Shown here: positions 1-8,231 of the stretch, one piece after another
How the letters are laid out: each line of letters opens with the position of its first letter
Numbering within the stretch: the first letter of the stretch is position 1
IMG/VR virus record: IMGVR_UViG_3300011115_000942
Location: 1 to 24,513 of that record
Source: a virus
Length of the DNA stretch: 24,513 nt
Strand: one strand, 5' to 3'
Translations under genes and position numbers: made by a program
Notes under the pieces: generated by a model
What the model saw: only the letters and a program-made list of their open reading frames with translations
Databases searched by the model: none
Told to the model about the DNA's origin: nothing

Positions 1-8
1 TTGCGTAG

Positions 9-1181
9 TTGTCGCGTTCCGCGCGCGCTCTGAGGAGAAAAAAGATTCCTAAGCCTGCGCCATCTCCCCGTACCCCGAAAAAAGCGCCGCGTTGTAACTC
101 TGCGGCGTCGGTCGCTGTTCTGCCTGCGGCAACTGAGGCGCTCATTAAGGGCGCTCCTGTCCAGACGGCGGCTGAGTGCATCGGGGCGTTATCCCCAGGC
201 TGCCAATTGCTGGGGATAACGAAGGGTCAGTTTTCCATGCTGGAATTAATCCGGGCTGTCATTGCCCAAATTGGGCCTGCCGATGTCCTTCTGAGTACCT
301 GGACCTTTGGGATCAGGGATGCTGAGATGGCCGCTTGGCTCATCAGGTCCGGGGATATCAAAAGCTTCACCTTTTTGGTGGATCATTCCTTCCCGGTTCG
401 GGAGGCTAAATACTGCCGTCGAATTCGGGAGCTGTTCGGGGCTGAGTCCATCGTGCTCTCAAAGGTCCATGCCAAATTTGCGACTGTCCGGGCTGGTTCC
501 TGGTCGGTCTGCCTGACGGGCTCCATGAACCTGAACAGAAACCCTCGCTGGGAGCACTTCACCCTCTGGGATTCTGCCCCTGCCTGCGACTTCCTGGCGG
601 GCATCCGTGACGAGCTAAAAGCCATGTCGGGATCGGGTTGGGATCCTGAGACCCCGGTGATTGATGCCGCCTTCCAGAAGGCTCTGCAACAGGGCCTCGA
701 TCCTACGATGCTGGCCATTGAGCAGGCCGATGTGCGGGCGGTTGCCCAAAATGAACGGGCTGAGCAGGTCGCTGCTAAGGACGCTGAGCGAGCGGCTGCC
801 AAGGCTGAGCGGGATGCTGCCAGGGAAGCTGCAAAACCTCCCCCTAAGCCTCCTCCTGAGCCCCTGCCCGATCCATCGTCTATAGAGATCCCTGCCTCAG
901 CCTCTGCCATGCTGGAGGCTCAGTACCGGCTGGCTGCCGTGCAGGAGCATGGTGCCAACCAGGATCATTCATGGGTTGCGGCTGGCCAGTTCGCTAGTCT
1001 CAAAGTCAAATTATATCAGGCGCTCATGGCCGCCCGAAAGGCTGAGGGAGCGGGCGAATTAACTGAGGCGCAATTCTTCGCCCAACTTGAGGAGCGGGTC
1101 AAGCGCATGTCTACCGCTCACCTTGAGGTTGCTGTCAGGGAGTACCTGGATCGTATGCCTGGGATGAGGCTCATAGGATGA
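9..1181 (+). CDS. PLD-fold (HKD-type) phage protein, possible nuclease
   Basis: The central part carries a single phospholipase-D-like half motif: H154-A-K156, then G171-S172-M-N174 and a following E182. The usual Asp four residues after Lys is not obvious. Single-HKD proteins such as Nuc and BfiI dimerise to build one active site. A basic, Pro-rich N-terminal tail (about 1-30) comes first. After the PLD part there is an Ala/Glu/Arg-rich probable coiled coil (about 238-275), a Pro-rich linker (about 276-290) and a helical C-terminal domain of about 100 residues. It overlaps the methyltransferase gene by 4 bp (ATGA) and lies just before the large terminase, where a small terminase is usual. 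So it could be a packaging nuclease, a TerS substitute or a restriction-like nuclease; none is proven. The start is uncertain. TTG at 9 is the first possible codon after an in-frame stop, but AGGAG at 33-37 is ideally spaced for a rare ATT start at 45. Confidence 0.6.
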   Translation: MSRSARALRRKKIPKPAPSPRTPKKAPRCNSAASVAVLPAATEALIKGAPVQTAAECIGALSPGCQLLGITKGQFSMLELIRAVIAQIGPADVLLSTWTFGIRDAEMAAWLIRSGDIKSFTFLVDHSFPVREAKYCRRIRELFGAESIVLSKVHAKFATVRAGSWSVCLTGSMNLNRNPRWEHFTLWDSAPACDFLAGIRDELKAMSGSGWDPETPVIDAAFQKALQQGLDPTMLAIEQADVRAVAQNERAEQVAAKDAERAAAKAERDAAREAAKPPPKPPPEPLPDPSSIEIPASASAMLEAQYRLAAVQEHGANQDHSWVAAGQFASLKVKLYQALMAARKAEGAGELTEAQFFAQLEERVKRMSTAHLEVAVREYLDRMPGMRLIG

Positions 1182-1990
1182 CTGCACTCACCCTCTTTGC
1201 AGGTGCAGGTGGTGCTGACAGGGGCATGTCAGACGCTGGCCTCACGCATCACGCTTGCGTTGAGGGCGATGCTACCGCCTACAAAACGCTGGTAGCGGCT
1301 GGGTTTCCTGCGGTCCATGCTTGGATAGGTGGGGAGGGGCCAGAGGGTCAGCGGGCTTGGATCTGGGATGGCACCCCCATTGATCTGCTTTGGGCGTCGC
1401 CACCCTGCCAGCCATACAGCCGCGCGGGGGCCATGCTGGGCACTGACGACCCACGGGACGGCTGGCCTGCCGCTCTGGCAACCATAACTGATGTACGCCC
1501 AACCTGGGTTATTGTTGAGAATGTGGTGGGCTGCCCCGTTGTTGACTGGTCAAGGGCTTTGGAGGCGCTTGGGTATGTCGTGAGCAGTGCCACCCTTGAC
1601 GCTGCCGATTGGGGCTTGCCCAGTCATCGGCGCCGGGTGTTTATTGTGGCTGGCCCAAGGCGCTACCGTTGGCCGACGCCGACACACTACGGGCCTTCTA
1701 TGCCGTATTTCTTGCGGGCGGGGAAGGTGCCTTGGTCAACTTTCATGGGGCATACAATGCCAACGGTCTGCACTACTGACGGGGTGGGCATCGGGGGTGC
1801 AGCATCACGGGATACTGTAGAGCGATTGATTGGCAAGCGCTCTTTTACTGTGGAAGAAGTTGCTCTATTGACGGGGTTTCCAGACGGGTATCCATTTTCT
1901 GGAACATCAGAAGAGATTTACAGGCAAGTCGGAAACTGCGTCGCCCCCATCATGGCTGAGGTATTGGTGCGTGGGATTTTGGGTGGATGA
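1178..1990 (+). CDS. C5-cytosine DNA methyltransferase
   Basis: Transfers methyl groups from S-adenosylmethionine to carbon 5 of cytosine in DNA. The family motifs are present in order: motif I LFAGAGG near residue 6; motif IV PPCQPYS with the catalytic C77; motif VI E114-N-V; motif VIII around R151-R152-R153; motif IX with LTGFPDGY; and motif X with G252-N253-C254-V255. At 270 residues it is small for the family, leaving a short target-recognition region between motifs VIII and IX (about 165-220). The start is fixed by an ATGA overlap with the PLD-fold gene, and its end overlaps the terminase start by about 20 bp. This makes it a translationally coupled member of the packaging operon rather than a free-standing cargo gene. 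It probably protects phage DNA from host restriction, or from the neighbouring PLD-fold protein. The target sequence cannot be read from the protein. Confidence 0.93.
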   Translation: MTALTLFAGAGGADRGMSDAGLTHHACVEGDATAYKTLVAAGFPAVHAWIGGEGPEGQRAWIWDGTPIDLLWASPPCQPYSRAGAMLGTDDPRDGWPAALATITDVRPTWVIVENVVGCPVVDWSRALEALGYVVSSATLDAADWGLPSHRRRVFIVAGPRRYRWPTPTHYGPSMPYFLRAGKVPWSTFMGHTMPTVCTTDGVGIGGAASRDTVERLIGKRSFTVEEVALLTGFPDGYPFSGTSEEIYRQVGNCVAPIMAEVLVRGILGG

Positions 1991-3425
1991 GGAACGCTCC
2001 AAAACCGCTGAGGAGTTGTTCGCCATCGGGGGCGACTACAAAGAGTTGGGCGATCTTGCCCGTCCGAGGCTGACTCAGCCTCAGTTGGATTTTGTTTCCT
2101 GGGCTGCCCCTAAACGCCTCTGGAGGGGTGGGAATACCATCGGGAAAAGCTATGGGCACGCATGGCAAATTGTCCAGCTTGCCCGTAAGAGTAACCCCTG
2201 GGTCAATCCATTTAAGGGCCCCTTAGAGATCATGGTTGCGGGGATCAGCTTTACGCAGATGGACCCCTTGATCAAAAAGCTCTGGGGTCTGCTCCCGAAA
2301 GGCGAGATAGACAAAAAGCTGTACTATCAGGCTGGTAATGGAATCCGGGGCCTCAAAGTGCCTACGGTCGAATTCGTCTCTGGGCCGGGGGCGGGCTCTA
2401 TCATTTATTTCGCGACCTATGACCAGGGCGCGGATCGTATCACCGGGTTTCAGGGGCATCAGTTGAGCTTTGATGAGCCTCCCCCTTATTCGATCTACAA
2501 TGAGGCTAAGCCGCGCCTAAACTCGAAAAGCGGGCATCTCTGCATCACTTTCACCCCTACGCCTGAGAGCCCGGATCTGACCCATATCAGAGAGGAGGTG
2601 GAGGCGGGCGATATCGCTGAGATGCAAACCAGCTACAATTTGGATGCCATCACGATCAAGGGCGGCCTGGTCCCGTGGGCGTGGAAAACTCAGGAGGGCA
2701 TCGATGCAGACATAGCCGCCTATGCAGAGTCCGAGCGGGCCATGCGGCGGGATGGGGCATGGGATCAGATGGTGACCGGGAGGGCGCTCGCTCTCATTGA
2801 TGAGCGGTGTTGGGTGGATGGTCCCTTCCCTCGGTCGCGCCATTGGCGGATCGGGATCGGGGTGGATCACGGTACCCGGCCAGGGCGGCAGTCGGCCTCC
2901 CTGGTCCTGCTGGATCTGGTCTCTGGGGAGGTCTGGATCTTGGACGAGCATCGAACGGGGGAGGTTTCTTCGACTTCGGATGATGCTCGCGGGATTCTGG
3001 CCATGCTCAAAAGGAATGGCATCCCCTGGACGGCGGTGGATCTTTGGGTGGGGGACCGGGCTACCAGAGAGAGCCAATACGGGATCGCAAAGTGCAACGC
3101 GGATCTATTCGTCGAATTGGCCTCAGAGCTTCGGTTGACCGGTCGGGCTGCCAAGGAGCGGGGCCTGAAAATTAAGACGGCCTTCAAAAACCCTGGCTCA
3201 CCGCGTCGGGATGTCGCAAAATTGAACACCCTCGCTCAGAAGGGGCTGCTCAAGGTCCATGCCCAGGCAAAAGGCTTCCGGGAAGCGGTTGCCCTTTGGC
3301 GGGGGGACGCTGCCAGTGCCCATAAGGATCCAGTTGATTCCGCCCGATACCCGATCATGGAATTATTGCGGGCGGCTCATGGTCTGGACGGGTCAACGGG
3401 TGCCTCGTCATTCATCGGCGTCTAA
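1971..3425 (+). CDS. terL: Terminase large subunit (TerL)
   Basis: The packaging motor that pumps DNA into the prohead and cuts the concatemer. The ATPase Walker A motif is G53-G-N-T-I-G-K59-S60, and Walker B is LSF-D168-E169. The C-terminal RNase-H-like nuclease shows acidic residues in the expected settings: GIGV-D299-HG, D357-LWVG-D362 and the late K-D453-PV-D456-SARY block, matching the family's DxxDA-like motif. Its 484 residues are normal for TerL. The GTG start at 1971 lies inside the end of the methyltransferase gene and has GAGGT about 9 bases upstream. A GTG at 1983 is an alternative. No classical small terminase is seen upstream; the PLD-fold protein fills that position. Confidence 0.93.
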   Translation: MGFWVDEERSKTAEELFAIGGDYKELGDLARPRLTQPQLDFVSWAAPKRLWRGGNTIGKSYGHAWQIVQLARKSNPWVNPFKGPLEIMVAGISFTQMDPLIKKLWGLLPKGEIDKKLYYQAGNGIRGLKVPTVEFVSGPGAGSIIYFATYDQGADRITGFQGHQLSFDEPPPYSIYNEAKPRLNSKSGHLCITFTPTPESPDLTHIREEVEAGDIAEMQTSYNLDAITIKGGLVPWAWKTQEGIDADIAAYAESERAMRRDGAWDQMVTGRALALIDERCWVDGPFPRSRHWRIGIGVDHGTRPGRQSASLVLLDLVSGEVWILDEHRTGEVSSTSDDARGILAMLKRNGIPWTAVDLWVGDRATRESQYGIAKCNADLFVELASELRLTGRAAKERGLKIKTAFKNPGSPRRDVAKLNTLAQKGLLKVHAQAKGFREAVALWRGDAASAHKDPVDSARYPIMELLRAAHGLDGSTGASSFIGV

Positions 3426-3494
3426 CCTGTAGATAAATAATTATTAGAGGTAGTTACCTGCTTTGGGCTGGGCTGGCCTTGTAGAGATCGGTCT

Positions 3495-5240
3495 GTGACT
3501 CAGCCTGCTCCCCATGACTACAGCCTGCCTCCGGTGCCTCGCGCGCCCTATGATGCGCTGCGATGGGAAGGTCTGCGGCTCCGGCGGCGCATGAAAACGG
3601 GCCTTTGGCGCCGTGACCTGGACGATAAGATGCTCCGTCAATTTGGTGTTACCCGTCGTCGGATCATGGGAGAGGCATCCCTTGCAAAAAACACGTTTCG
3701 ACGTCTTTGCAAGGAGTTGGCTATCTCCTACGTGGTCCCCCCTCAGGTGACCCATCCCGAAGGTGAGATCGGGGAATACCTGGGACGTGGCGGCGTCCTG
3801 GATCGGTTGGGAGCATGGAACCTGCTAAAAGAAATGCAGGATGATCTTATCGGACTCAGGGAGATGCTTCTCCGTCTGGACTGGTCCGAGGATATTCAGG
3901 CGCCCGTTATTCGGCTTGTGACTCCGGACGTCGTTATCGGGCGTGCCTTTGCATCGGCTCCGTCGGTCTTGGTCGGGCTGGATCATCTCCAGTGGAGGGA
4001 TGTCCCTGGACTTGGTGGCCGTTGGTGTTGGGATCTTCTATCGATAGAAGATCCTAAAAATCCATACTTCCGGGTTGTTGTTGCCGGGTCTGATGGTGGC
4101 CATGGTCAAGATGTGACTGAGCTTGTTCTCGGCAATGCTCTTTCCGGGGATGCCTATCCCTACCGATGGACTCAGGGGAAGCGGGCGGGGGCCCCCTTCA
4201 TGCCTTACATCCTTTATCATGCGGATCGTGTTTCCAAATTGTGGAATCACGCTGAGGGGATAGAGGTCGTGGAAGGCACGCTAAACGCTGCCGTTGCCGA
4301 TAGCTATTACCAGCACTGCTTTTTTCGGGCGGCGTTTCCGCTTCGATACATTATTGATGGGGATGTCCGGGGCGGCGTGCCTGTCGATGGAGACAACCAG
4401 GCGCACGCTCGTTCTGTTGTGACTGACCCTGCCTCCCTTGCCCATTTTGAAAGTACAGATCCGGTTCGGCCTTGTGTTGTGGATCAATTTGAGGCTGGCG
4501 CGGATCTCTCCGTCATGTCTCAGGCTGTTGCCCTAATTGATAGGACCGTGGCCAATTTCGACGGGTCGGATAATTCGTGGGTCATGGCATCGGATACGGC
4601 TAACCCATGGTCCGCTGATGCCTTGGTCGCCATCAATGAAGGCAAGCGGGCGGCTCAGCTTCGGTATGGTGCTAATTTACGCGCTCCTGATCTGGAGTTG
4701 CTTGGGAAGCTGGCTTGTATCTGCAATTTGCAGGTCTATACTGAGGCCATCCTTCCTGAGGATGGCTACGATATAAAATACAGCATCCTCCCCCTTTCAC
4801 CCGCCGAATTGCAGTCCAGGCGGGAACATGCTGACGGGATGGTCGCTTCGGGGCGCTGGTCGATAGTGGATGCGTACCTTTATGAGCACCCGGGCATGAG
4901 CCGCGCTGAGGCCATCTTGGACCTTAGGCGCATTGCCTCCGAGAATTCCGCGTTTGGGGTTGGTGCTCAGGGAACGGTTGGGACTCCTGCCCCGACTGCT
5001 CCCAAGGCGTCCCCCTCTCCGATGCCCTCCCCTCCGGCTCCGGTTGAGTCCGAGGGGATAGACTTGGAAGACTTGTCAGATCTGGTTGAGGATGTCGCTC
5101 GGAAGTGCATCCCGTTGGAGTCTGCTGTCCAGTCCCTTATCTTTATGGGCGTGGCTGAGGCTACCGCTCGCAAGATCTTGTCCCCTACTGAGGGATTTGT
5201 CCCTTCTACTGAGCCTGCGGGCTCAACTACTGAGGAGTAG
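3495..5240 (+). CDS. Portal protein
   Basis: Likely forms the dodecameric portal ring at the capsid vertex through which DNA passes. The assignment rests mainly on position (after TerL, before scaffold and capsid) and on length (581 residues). It also rests on a portal-like character: a long mixed alpha/beta core, a helical stretch around the middle (WNHAEGIEVVEGTLNAA), and a charged, Pro-rich C-terminal tail. I do not see a diagnostic catalytic motif, as expected for this family. The start is a GTG with a weak GAG upstream. The preceding 69 bp is the only sizeable gap in the packaging/head block. The last 80 residues (Pro-rich linker, then a small acidic helical domain) could be an added C-terminal module. 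Confidence 0.75.
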   Translation: MTQPAPHDYSLPPVPRAPYDALRWEGLRLRRRMKTGLWRRDLDDKMLRQFGVTRRRIMGEASLAKNTFRRLCKELAISYVVPPQVTHPEGEIGEYLGRGGVLDRLGAWNLLKEMQDDLIGLREMLLRLDWSEDIQAPVIRLVTPDVVIGRAFASAPSVLVGLDHLQWRDVPGLGGRWCWDLLSIEDPKNPYFRVVVAGSDGGHGQDVTELVLGNALSGDAYPYRWTQGKRAGAPFMPYILYHADRVSKLWNHAEGIEVVEGTLNAAVADSYYQHCFFRAAFPLRYIIDGDVRGGVPVDGDNQAHARSVVTDPASLAHFESTDPVRPCVVDQFEAGADLSVMSQAVALIDRTVANFDGSDNSWVMASDTANPWSADALVAINEGKRAAQLRYGANLRAPDLELLGKLACICNLQVYTEAILPEDGYDIKYSILPLSPAELQSRREHADGMVASGRWSIVDAYLYEHPGMSRAEAILDLRRIASENSAFGVGAQGTVGTPAPTAPKASPSPMPSPPAPVESEGIDLEDLSDLVEDVARKCIPLESAVQSLIFMGVAEATARKILSPTEGFVPSTEPAGSTTEE

Positions 5241-5242
5241 AT

Positions 5243-5818
5243 ATGTTGAAAGTTGAAATTGAGGATACCGAGCTGGCCGCCCTCCGGGCATCGGCAAAAG
5301 CCGGGGAGAAGGCTCAGGCGTTGGTGGATGGCCTCCAAGGCAAGCTGACTGAGGCTCAGGCTCAAGCGGGGCGCGTTCCCGACCTTGAGACCAAAATCAA
5401 GACCTTTGAGGCTCAGGTTCTGGATGGAACCTTCAAGGCGGCTGGCATCGTCGATCCAAAGGTCCGGCGGATCTTTGAGCTGGAGCATGTCGATGTTGCT
5501 CCGGCTGCCGATGGCACAAAACCAGCATTAGACAAGTGGCTGAGCGACTTGCAAGCAATGAAACCGGCGGACCGGCCTGCGCATCTTTCTCCCTTCCTTC
5601 CTGCTCCTGGTGCCGTTGTTGCCCCTCCTCGCGTGGCCGCTGGCCTTCCTGACGCATCCAAGGGGGCGCTACCCGTCCAGGGGGCTCCTGCTCAATTTAC
5701 TGCTGATGCAATCAAGGGCATGACGCCTGAGCAGTATAGGGCTAACCGCTCGGCGATCTTGGCTGCCAATCCTGAAATTGCCCCTTACTTCCCCATTCCG
5801 CCTCAGGCTCAAGGATAA
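5243..5818 (+). CDS. Scaffold protein
   Basis: A 191-residue, mostly helical, Ala/Gln/Lys-rich protein directly before the major capsid gene, which is the usual place for the assembly scaffold. Residues about 8-60 look like a coiled coil. The middle holds an Ala/Pro-rich disordered segment (about 115-150), and the C-terminus carries a short motif with MTPEQYRANRSAILAANPE. Such a short helical tail is where scaffolds often bind capsid protein, although that role is inferred here. No protease motif is visible, so capsid maturation cleavage by this protein is not supported. The ATG has an excellent AGGAG in the end of the portal gene; the two genes are separated by 2 bp. Confidence 0.75.
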   Translation: MLKVEIEDTELAALRASAKAGEKAQALVDGLQGKLTEAQAQAGRVPDLETKIKTFEAQVLDGTFKAAGIVDPKVRRIFELEHVDVAPAADGTKPALDKWLSDLQAMKPADRPAHLSPFLPAPGAVVAPPRVAAGLPDASKGALPVQGAPAQFTADAIKGMTPEQYRANRSAILAANPEIAPYFPIPPQAQG

Positions 5819-5821
5819 TTC

Positions 5822-6733
5822 ATGTCCCTTCTCACCACTGGCACTCCCGGATCTACCCTCCTCATCTCGACAATGGCCGCTCAGGAGGTGACTCTCCTCC
5901 TGGCTGACCGCACTTCCCTCCGTGGCCATCCCGCCTTGATCAATCAGGCGCGCGGCTTGGGCGGCGGGTCGCTCTCCAAGAATTTCGTTCTGTTCGGGTT
6001 GGATGGCTACGATGCCATGACAACCACCTCCGAGGGCAGCTCCACTTCTGAGACATCCCTCACCACTGCCTCCCGCACCCTGGCCACTGCCAGTCGCCAT
6101 ATCCGGCGCGACTTTTCGGATCAGTTGGCATCGGTCGATCCTACCGGCGCCATCAATCCGGCCCGGTTGGCTATGGATGGTTTTGCAAGTGCAATGAAGA
6201 CCCTCACCAATCTGATCGGGGCCTTGGCGTCCGGGTTCTCGGTCCAGGTCGGATCGACGGGTGTTGCGTTTGATCATGATGTGTTTATGGCTGCCAAGGG
6301 CAAATTAATTATTGCCAATGTTCCGGGGCCTTACCTGGCGGTCCTTAAGCCCGTCCACTTTGCCGCATGGATTACAGATCTGGAGTCCCGTCAGGGTATC
6401 ACCCAATGGTCTGCATCCAATGCTCAGATGCAATTGATGCGCGGTCCTGGTTTTAAGGGCACTTATGACGGGATCGATGTGTTCACGTCCGATAGTGTTC
6501 CTGCCTCTGGCTCCGATTACATCTCTCTGATGTTTGGTAGGGGTGCCATTGCCTACGCTGAGCAACCGGTTGTCTATCCTCAGTCGGCCTTTATCATCAT
6601 GGAAGCTGGTCCTATTGCGGTTGAGGAGGTTCGAACCGGTAATTCTTCCATGACTAATGTGATCACCCACTACAATTGCGGCGTCGTTGAGCTCCAGGAC
6701 GCGGCGGGTTGTGGCATGCTGGCGGCCGGTTAA
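5822..6733 (+). CDS. Major capsid protein
   Basis: A 303-residue protein following the scaffold, the position and size expected for an HK97-fold shell protein. The sequence is free of charged repeats, starts with a Ser/Thr-rich arm (SEGSSTSETSLTTASRT region near 70-90) and then has alternating beta and helical stretches. One of these, IANVPGPYLAVLKPVHFAAW, is typical of the long beta/helix core. The end is Gly/Ala rich with two cysteines. No diagnostic residue can be cited for this family, so the call depends on synteny, length and composition. The ATG is preceded by AAGGA, and the scaffold stop is 3 bp upstream. Confidence 0.8.
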   Translation: MSLLTTGTPGSTLLISTMAAQEVTLLLADRTSLRGHPALINQARGLGGGSLSKNFVLFGLDGYDAMTTTSEGSSTSETSLTTASRTLATASRHIRRDFSDQLASVDPTGAINPARLAMDGFASAMKTLTNLIGALASGFSVQVGSTGVAFDHDVFMAAKGKLIIANVPGPYLAVLKPVHFAAWITDLESRQGITQWSASNAQMQLMRGPGFKGTYDGIDVFTSDSVPASGSDYISLMFGRGAIAYAEQPVVYPQSAFIIMEAGPIAVEEVRTGNSSMTNVITHYNCGVVELQDAAGCGMLAAG

Positions 6734-6736
6734 TTC

Positions 6737-7558
6737 ATGGCACTTCAACCACTTCGCTTTGAGGGTCGGCGTCCAGACCCTCCCCCTCAGGCTCAGTCGC
6801 TTCTTCCTGTGGATGCGTCCTGCCAATTCCATTTCTTCCATCATCCGATCCAATGGGATGTAGCTGGTCAAGGGGAGACGTCCGTTATCGTCCCCCGTCT
6901 CCGGCTGTTCCGTTTGGAACCGGGTCTCTCTGGGGTTATCCAGGTCCAGGGCCGAAATGATGGTAATGCAAATTTAGCCATCAGTGAAATTAAGCAGGCG
7001 GGTTGGATTGAAATTCCTCGGATGCCTGTCAAGGCATGGGGCGGGGATCAACCTGATTACTGCATTCGTTATGATGGGGTCCGAGGTCCGGTCCATGCTG
7101 AGGCGTGGCGTCGGTTTCATATCGTTGGTGCTCAGGTGGCGACTGAATGGGATCAGGAAGGATGGATCGAATTCCTTCTGTCCCTCCCTGGGAAGTATAT
7201 TCCTGAGATTTCTCCATCGATCCAACGGGCGCTCTATCTGGAGATGCAACGGGCGGCTGAAAGTCGCCTGAGCAATGATAAGAGCGTCGGGGCTCAGCGC
7301 CGTGGAACCATCTATGAAGCCCGCCTCTCGGTCTTGGAAGGGGGTCGCCCCTCCCGTCGGGCTGAGCCTGTTGCGGTTGCTCCCGATGCCGCTCCGTCTC
7401 CTGTCGCTCCATCCCAATTCGATCACATCATGGCGGCTATCCAGTCGCTCGCTCAGGGGAGTGCGGCGCTGAGTGCACGCATCGATGAGCAAGCATCAAG
7501 CATCTCATCTCTCCAATCTCGCAAGCCGGGCACCAAACCCAAAATTGAGGAAGCATGA
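6737..7558 (+). CDS. Structural-region protein of unknown function
   Basis: I do not recognise this 273-residue protein. Residues 1-150 are rich in aromatic and hydrophobic beta-like stretches, with several Trp (IQWDV, AGWIEI, VKAWGGDQ, EAWRRFH, EGWIEFLL). Residues about 170-205 are helical and charged. A Pro/Ala-rich linker follows (about 215-232), and the tail ends in a predicted short coiled coil (HIMAAIQSLAQGSAALSARID). Its position right after the capsid gene and before small head genes suggests a head-associated or head-completion role. The ATG is 3 bp after the capsid stop and has only a weak upstream ribosome site, so it may depend on coupling to capsid translation. Confidence 0.6.
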   Translation: MALQPLRFEGRRPDPPPQAQSLLPVDASCQFHFFHHPIQWDVAGQGETSVIVPRLRLFRLEPGLSGVIQVQGRNDGNANLAISEIKQAGWIEIPRMPVKAWGGDQPDYCIRYDGVRGPVHAEAWRRFHIVGAQVATEWDQEGWIEFLLSLPGKYIPEISPSIQRALYLEMQRAAESRLSNDKSVGAQRRGTIYEARLSVLEGGRPSRRAEPVAVAPDAAPSPVAPSQFDHIMAAIQSLAQGSAALSARIDEQASSISSLQSRKPGTKPKIEEA

Positions 7559-7791
7559 CTCAGCTTGAACGCACCGAAGAAGTTATCCGTCGTAAACCTC
7601 TTCTTGAGGAAGCTGCTCGAATTTCCCGCGCCATCGCCAATTTGGCCGATGCCTGCCGGTGGAATGACTATGAGGGCATTGCCAAAATCCGGGAAGCGAC
7701 GCGGGCTGTGGACCGGGTTTATGCTGAGCTTGGGGAACCCCTTCCCAAAGTTGATGGGAAGCCATCGGTCAGGGTGGAACCTGAGGCATGA
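7555..7791 (+). CDS. Small helical protein of unknown function
   Basis: A 78-residue, highly charged and mostly helical protein (ERTEEVIRRKPLLEEAARIS, then IREATRAVDRVYAELGEP). It has no membrane segment and no cysteine motif. It overlaps the upstream gene by 4 bp (ATGA) and is itself overlapped by 4 bp by the next gene, so it belongs to a tightly coupled head-region cluster. GAGGA lies just before its ATG. The size and charge would suit a small head-completion or assembly factor, but no family is recognised. Confidence 0.7.
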   Translation: MTQLERTEEVIRRKPLLEEAARISRAIANLADACRWNDYEGIAKIREATRAVDRVYAELGEPLPKVDGKPSVRVEPEA

Positions 7792-8213
7792 AAGCGATCC
7801 GCTCCATCCGATACGGGGCTGTCCCTCCGGTTGAACTTGAGGCCGATGGCTCTCTTGTCATCCTGACTGATGGGCGGGTCTATCTCCGGTCTGGAGGTGC
7901 TTGGACGCTGCTTCCTGCTCCCCCATCAGGGCCGGTTGTGGAGCCCTACCGGATCATCTCCTCCTTTCCCGATGCCATCGCCTCAGACGATACCTGCCTT
8001 GAGGTTACGGCTTCGGGGACGCTGGCCCTCCCAACTCCTACATCCGGCCGCAAGCTGGTTTTTAAGTCGGTTGGTGCTGGTCTGCAACTTACCCGGTCCT
8101 CAAGTGGGGTTGAGGACTATGACGGTGTAAAGAAGAATTCTACGTCTCTCGTCTCTGGTGAGTCGGTTTGTTTTCGTGGAAACGGATCGGCTTGGTTGAG
8201 GTTCGCTGGTTGA
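7788..8213 (+). CDS. Beta-rich fibre-like or decoration-like protein
   Basis: A 141-residue protein. The N-terminal half contains short beta motifs (VELEADGSLVILTDGRVYLRSGGAWTLLP) of the kind found at the tip or cap of phage fibres and decoration proteins. The C-terminal half (about 80-141) resembles the C-terminal domain of the next gene: a TLALP start, then VFKSVG, a Gly/Ser turn, VSGESV and a closing W-x-R aromatic end. This looks like a duplicated module, so both proteins may be parts of one appendage. It begins by ATGA overlap with the 78-residue gene. It sits in the head block, well before the tail genes, which favours head decoration or head fibre over tail fibre. Function is inferred, not proven. 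Confidence 0.65.
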   Translation: MKAIRSIRYGAVPPVELEADGSLVILTDGRVYLRSGGAWTLLPAPPSGPVVEPYRIISSFPDAIASDDTCLEVTASGTLALPTPTSGRKLVFKSVGAGLQLTRSSSGVEDYDGVKKNSTSLVSGESVCFRGNGSAWLRFAG

Positions 8214-8231
8214 TCAACCTTTGGAGTTTTT

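Noticed and set aside
383-910. Long minus-strand frame antisense to the PLD-fold gene
   Set aside because: Low-complexity Ala/Ser-rich shadow of a GC-rich gene with clear motifs on the plus strand.
2517-3077. 186-residue minus-strand frame inside terminase
   Set aside because: Pro/Arg-rich mirror of the terminase nuclease domain; no independent signals.
3448-3459. AGGTA-GT-TACCT palindrome before the portal gene as a fourth operator
   Set aside because: Half sites resemble the GGTA/TACC motif but the spacer is 2, not 8 bases, so it does not fit the site geometry.
5669-6277. 202-residue minus-strand frame over scaffold/capsid
   Set aside because: Antisense to two well-supported structural genes; no motif of its own.
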